Below are positions 6,344-8,239 of a stretch of DNA of 8,239 nucleotides, piece after piece (the stretch's first letter is position 1; every line of letters starts with the position of its first letter). The notes under the pieces are model-generated. The model made no database searches and was not told the DNA's origin. It saw nothing but the letters and a program-made list of their open reading frames with translations. The position numbers and the translations under genes were made by a program. The stretch is from an uncultured Anaerolineae bacterium (GTDB taxonomy: Bacteria; Chloroflexota; Anaerolineae; Anaerolineales; UBA11858): assembly GCA_937893815.1 (NCBI GenBank), contig CALCSH010000395.1, positions 1 to 8,239 on the forward strand. Direction: 5' to 3'.

Positions 6344-6375
6344 AAAAAGCATCCGAAGCCGTCGGGCTTCGGATG
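6344..6375 (-). terminator. Intrinsic terminator after dnaN
   Basis: On the minus strand, CATCCGAAGCC (6375-6365), a four-base loop, and GGCTTCGGATG (6360-6350) form a perfect 11-bp stem, followed by C and T5 (6348-6344). It lies 22 bases past the dnaN stop. The next gene's ATG is only 5 bases beyond the T-run, so the hairpin occupies the whole space where a promoter and ribosome-binding site would normally sit. Confidence 0.85.
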
Positions 6376-6397
6376 AATACAGAAAAAATTTCAGGTA

Positions 6398-7531
6398 CTA
6401 GTTCCCCAAATGCATGGGCATAATGACATGCAAAAAATCACGGTTGCTTACCGGACGAATCACACCGGGGCTGGTATCGGCCGTGGTTTCCAGAGCAACC
6501 GTCGGCGTTTTGATAACATCCAATACTTCACGCAGAAAACGCACGTTAAAGGCAATCAATATCGGCGGCCCATCAATCGAGGCATCCACAACCGTCTGGC
6601 TAGAACCCGTTTCCTCGGATTGGCCAGAAATTTCCACCGTGCCCGGCTGCAACTCACCCCCGGGGGTAATACTCACCCGCGCAATCAGCGTGCCCTCGCG
6701 AGCGAAAATCTCGGCCTGTTTGCAGGCTTTCAGAAAAGCATCGGTAGAAAGCACAGTGCGGGTTTGATGACTACGGGGGATAATCTGCTGATAATCAGGG
6801 AAATTGCCCTCGATAAGTTGCGAGGCCAGTTCAACATTTTTGGTGCGGAAAATTACGCGCCCGCTATGGGGTGGCAGCATCATGGTGATGGTTTCACTGC
6901 CATCACTGCTGATTCTGGCTAATTCGCTCAACGCCCGGGCAGGGATCACCGCCTGGATGGGTTCATCAATTGAGGAAGATAGTTCTGCCGAACGCACAGA
7001 TAGCCGGAAGCCATCCGCCGAGGCAAAGGTCATCTTGTTGTCTTCAACAGTCAGCAACACTCCGGTTAGAATCGGCCGCGCTTCATCACTGGATGCCGCA
7101 AAAGCCACTTGCTGAATCATCTCTTTGAGGTCAGCCACGTTTAGTTGAATTCCATCCTGCGTATCGGGCATGGGCATGGGCGGGAATTCCTGCGCATCAA
7201 TGCATTTGAGATCGGTATTCGATGAGCCGCAGCGCACATTCATCGTTTGGGTGCGCACGTCCAAACTCATGCTCACCTGATTGGAGGGCAAGGTATTGAT
7301 AAGATCAGTAAAGGTGCGCGCCGGAACTGTGGTGGAACCTTCTTCCTCGATCTTGGCCCCAATCCAGCAGGTGATTCCCAGTTCCAGGTTGGTTGCTGAG
7401 AGGCGCAAACGGCCTTCGTCGGTGGCGACCAAAATATTACCCAACACCGGGAGCGTGCTGCGCGGCGAAACTGCACGCGATACGATACTCAAACCATGGG
7501 TGAGATTCTCTTGCAGTACAGATACTTTCAT
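6398..7531 (-). CDS. dnaN: DNA polymerase III beta subunit (sliding clamp)
   Basis: A 377-residue beta clamp, which dimerises as a ring on DNA and tethers the replicative polymerase and repair factors. The three repeated clamp domains fall at about residues 1-120, 128-250 and 253-377. Recognisable segments are the N-terminal region with SRAVSPRSTLPVLGNILV (17-34), the FAASSDEARPILTGV strand start of domain 2, DGFRLSVR, and LIEGNFPDYQQIIP in the linker to domain 3. The C-terminal VIMPMHLGN matches the typical VxMPMRL ending that forms part of the binding pocket. Length is normal. A GAGGAGAGGG ribosome-binding sequence precedes the ATG by about 6-8 bases. No dnaA, recF or gyrB is adjacent and no DnaA boxes were seen nearby, so this is not the classical oriC arrangement. 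A well-formed terminator follows the gene. Confidence 0.97.
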   Translation of the reverse strand: MKVSVLQENLTHGLSIVSRAVSPRSTLPVLGNILVATDEGRLRLSATNLELGITCWIGAKIEEEGSTTVPARTFTDLINTLPSNQVSMSLDVRTQTMNVRCGSSNTDLKCIDAQEFPPMPMPDTQDGIQLNVADLKEMIQQVAFAASSDEARPILTGVLLTVEDNKMTFASADGFRLSVRSAELSSSIDEPIQAVIPARALSELARISSDGSETITMMLPPHSGRVIFRTKNVELASQLIEGNFPDYQQIIPRSHQTRTVLSTDAFLKACKQAEIFAREGTLIARVSITPGGELQPGTVEISGQSEETGSSQTVVDASIDGPPILIAFNVRFLREVLDVIKTPTVALETTADTSPGVIRPVSNRDFLHVIMPMHLGN

Positions 7532-7574
7532 ATTGCCCTCTCCTCAATGGGTATGATGCTGAAGTCTTGTGCTA

Positions 7575-7604
7575 TGCTACGAGTAACGCTCTGCTACGAG
7601 TATA
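7575..7604 (-). promoter_or_regulatory. Possible dnaN promoter -10 with two 11-bp direct repeats
   Basis: On the minus strand TATACT (7604-7599) is a plausible -10, 67 bases before the dnaN ATG. The best-spaced -35 (TGGAAT, 7627-7622) is weak. The 11-mer TACTCGTAGCA occurs twice, at 7602-7592 and 7585-7575, with a 17-base period. The first copy overlaps the -10, so the repeats may be an operator or part of the initial transcript. Confidence 0.4.
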
Positions 7605-7643
7605 CAACGGGAAGTGCAAAAATTCCAGTTGACACCCCAGGGA

Positions 7644-7678
7644 TTGAAAATGTGTTTCTGGTTTCGACACGTTTTCAA
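7644..7678. repeat. Imperfect 12-bp inverted repeat upstream of dnaN
   Basis: TTGAAAATGTGT (7644-7655) and ACACGTTTTCAA (7667-7678) pair at 11 of 12 positions (the remaining pair is a G-U on the plus-strand RNA) with an 11-base loop. It lies between the glutaredoxin stop and the possible dnaN promoter. No T-run follows on the minus strand, so it is a poor terminator. It may be an operator or chance symmetry. Confidence 0.35.
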
Positions 7679-7733
7679 AATAATCCTATTGGGGGGTTCT
7701 AGCCGAGAAATAAATTCGGATAATTTCGACTTC

Positions 7734-7994
7734 CTATCCAAGCGAAGAAAGTTTTTGAGCCAGAATAGCGTTCGATGGTTCTACCAATATATCGCCATCT
7801 GGAAAAAGTATCGTAGGCACACTACGGTTGCCATTGTTGATTGTTTCAACTCGAGTGCGCCCCTCCGCATCTTCGTTGATATTGATCCACTCATAATCGG
7901 CATTCGACGTATCGAGCAACTTCTTGGCTCGATGGCAATCTGGACACCAGGAAGATCCATAGACAATTATTTTCTGGCTCATGGGGTTTTTCAT
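7734..7994 (-). CDS. Glutaredoxin / mycoredoxin-like thiol oxidoreductase
   Basis: An 86-residue single-domain thioredoxin-fold protein that should reduce disulfides or mixed disulfides with low-molecular-weight thiols in the cytoplasm. The active site is WCPDC (residues 16-20; Cys17 and Cys20). The cis-proline motif is RSVPTILFPDG (57-67), with Pro60. NNGNRSVPTI and LVEPSNAILAQKL are typical of the mycoredoxin-like glutaredoxins of Actinobacteria and Chloroflexota. Length is normal for the short family. The start is ambiguous. The ATG at 7994 has AAGGGG only 2 bases away, overlapping the stop codon of the upstream small gene. An in-frame ATG four codons later (7982) is about 14 bases from the same site. 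The gene follows the small membrane protein gene by 6 bases and is probably co-transcribed with it and the response regulator. The physiological thiol partner is unknown. Confidence 0.92.
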   Translation of the reverse strand: MKNPMSQKIIVYGSSWCPDCHRAKKLLDTSNADYEWININEDAEGRTRVETINNGNRSVPTILFPDGDILVEPSNAILAQKLSSLG

Positions 7995-8000
7995 TTCCCC

Positions 8001-8120
8001 TTATTGTTGGAGGAAAGTTAGGACAGGAGGCAGCAACATTGCCAGAACAATGAGAACACCAATCACTATCATCACCGTCTGCGAGCCTGATCTTCGTTTT
8101 TTGGTTGGTTTCTTAGCCAT
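8001..8120 (-). CDS. 39-residue single-pass membrane protein, unknown function
   Basis: I do not recognise this gene. It encodes 39 residues: a strongly basic start (MAKKPTKKRRSGS, residues 1-13), one hydrophobic segment (about residues 16-36, with VMIVIGVLIVLAMLLPP) and a short FLQQ end. The positive N-terminus predicts an N-in orientation, with the helix crossing the cytoplasmic membrane once. The ribosome-binding site AAAGGAGATC (8135-8126) is excellent, with GGAG 8 bases from the ATG, and is the main evidence that the frame is translated. The start overlaps the end of the response regulator gene by 8 bases. The stop TAA runs into the AAGGGG of the glutaredoxin gene. This tight three-gene packing supports a real gene. 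It is too short for most gene finders. A regulator or anchor of its neighbours is possible but unproven. Confidence 0.8.
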   Translation of the reverse strand: MAKKPTKKRRSGSQTVMIVIGVLIVLAMLLPPVLTFLQQ

Positions 8121-8239
8121 TTTTTGATCTCCTTTCTAGATATTGGCCGCGTTTTTGCACAGCTTTCTCAATTTTATCCTCTAAATCGTCAATGGTCACT
8201 GGTTTAAACAAATATGTATCCGCACCCAGGCCCATCGCC
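8113..8239 (-). CDS. Response regulator receiver domain, C-terminal end (partial)
   Basis: Only the last 41 codons are in the window; the gene continues past the right edge. The visible part reads AMGLGADTYLFKPVTIDDL and then an amphipathic helix, which is the end of a CheY-like receiver domain: the beta5 lysine-proline (KP) pair, preceded by the GAD-x-Y-L segment that normally follows helix alpha4. The protein ends about 20 residues after the receiver fold, so no DNA-binding output domain follows at the C-terminus. Any output domain would have to be N-terminal, or the protein is a single-domain regulator. The phosphorylated aspartate lies outside the window. The TAA (8115-8113) overlaps the start of the small membrane protein gene. 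Confidence 0.85.
   Translation of the reverse strand, partial: AMGLGADTYLFKPVTIDDLEDKIEKAVQKRGQYLERRSKNG
8126..8135 (-). promoter_or_regulatory. Strong ribosome-binding site for the small membrane protein
   Basis: AAAGGAGATC on the minus strand is a nearly full anti-16S match placed 5 bases before the ATG at 8120 (GGAG core 8 bases away). It lies within the last codons of the response regulator gene and decides the start of the small gene. Confidence 0.75.

Noticed and set aside
6410..6922. Plus-strand open frame of 170 codons opposite dnaN
   Set aside because: It is fully antisense to dnaN, whose protein is clear from end to end. No family features were seen.
7629..7634. Plus-strand TTGACA as a promoter
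   Set aside because: No acceptable -10 lies 15-19 bases downstream and no plus-strand gene follows.
6398..7733. Replication origin near dnaN
   Set aside because: No cluster of TTATCCACA-like DnaA boxes and no dnaA, recF or gyrB neighbours. dnaN alone does not mark oriC.
7614..8021. Plus-strand open frame of 135 codons opposite the glutaredoxin gene
   Set aside because: It spans a promoter-like gap and runs antisense to the glutaredoxin and small membrane protein genes. No motif supports it.

Overview
The window looks like ordinary chromosomal DNA from a moderate-GC bacterium. The protein styles fit best with Chloroflexota, probably an Anaerolineae-like lineage: the mycoredoxin-like glutaredoxin, the stand-alone PPDK ATP-binding-domain protein with a GPGRWG tail, the divergent GreA, and ACCTGCCAGGT-type intergenic palindromes. 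That placement is inference from protein flavour only. No transposase, integrase, CRISPR array, tRNA or rRNA was seen.

Left half, plus strand. Positions 1-137 hold a divergent promoter region. A near-consensus promoter points left out of the window, and a -10 element sits so close to the next start codon that the PIG-L deacetylase gene (138-854) is probably leaderless. A good promoter at 877-905 then drives greA (1060-1527), whose coiled-coil tip is unusual. A strong intrinsic terminator and a 57-bp nested inverted repeat separate greA from lysS (1717-3234), the class II lysyl-tRNA synthetase.

Right half, minus strand, read right to left. The tail of a response regulator (8113-8239) overlaps a 39-residue single-pass membrane protein (8001-8120), which is followed 6 bases later by a glutaredoxin (7734-7994). 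After about 200 bp with a possible promoter and direct repeats comes dnaN, the sliding clamp (6398-7531). An intrinsic terminator then sits directly against the start codon of a 775-residue PPDK-type ATP-binding-domain protein of unknown function (4011-6338). The stop codon of that gene overlaps the start of a deoxynucleoside kinase gene (3340-4014). lysS and the kinase gene converge on a 17-bp perfect inverted repeat (3241-3334).

The functional themes are transcription elongation (GreA), translation (LysRS), replication (DnaN) and dNTP precursor salvage (the kinase), with a small redox/signalling cluster at the right edge. I see no clear new defence or mobile system. The parts most worth a second look are the altered GreA tip, the overlapping ATP-binding-protein/kinase pair with its terminator-adjacent start, the small membrane protein between the regulator and the glutaredoxin, and the structured intergenic repeats.
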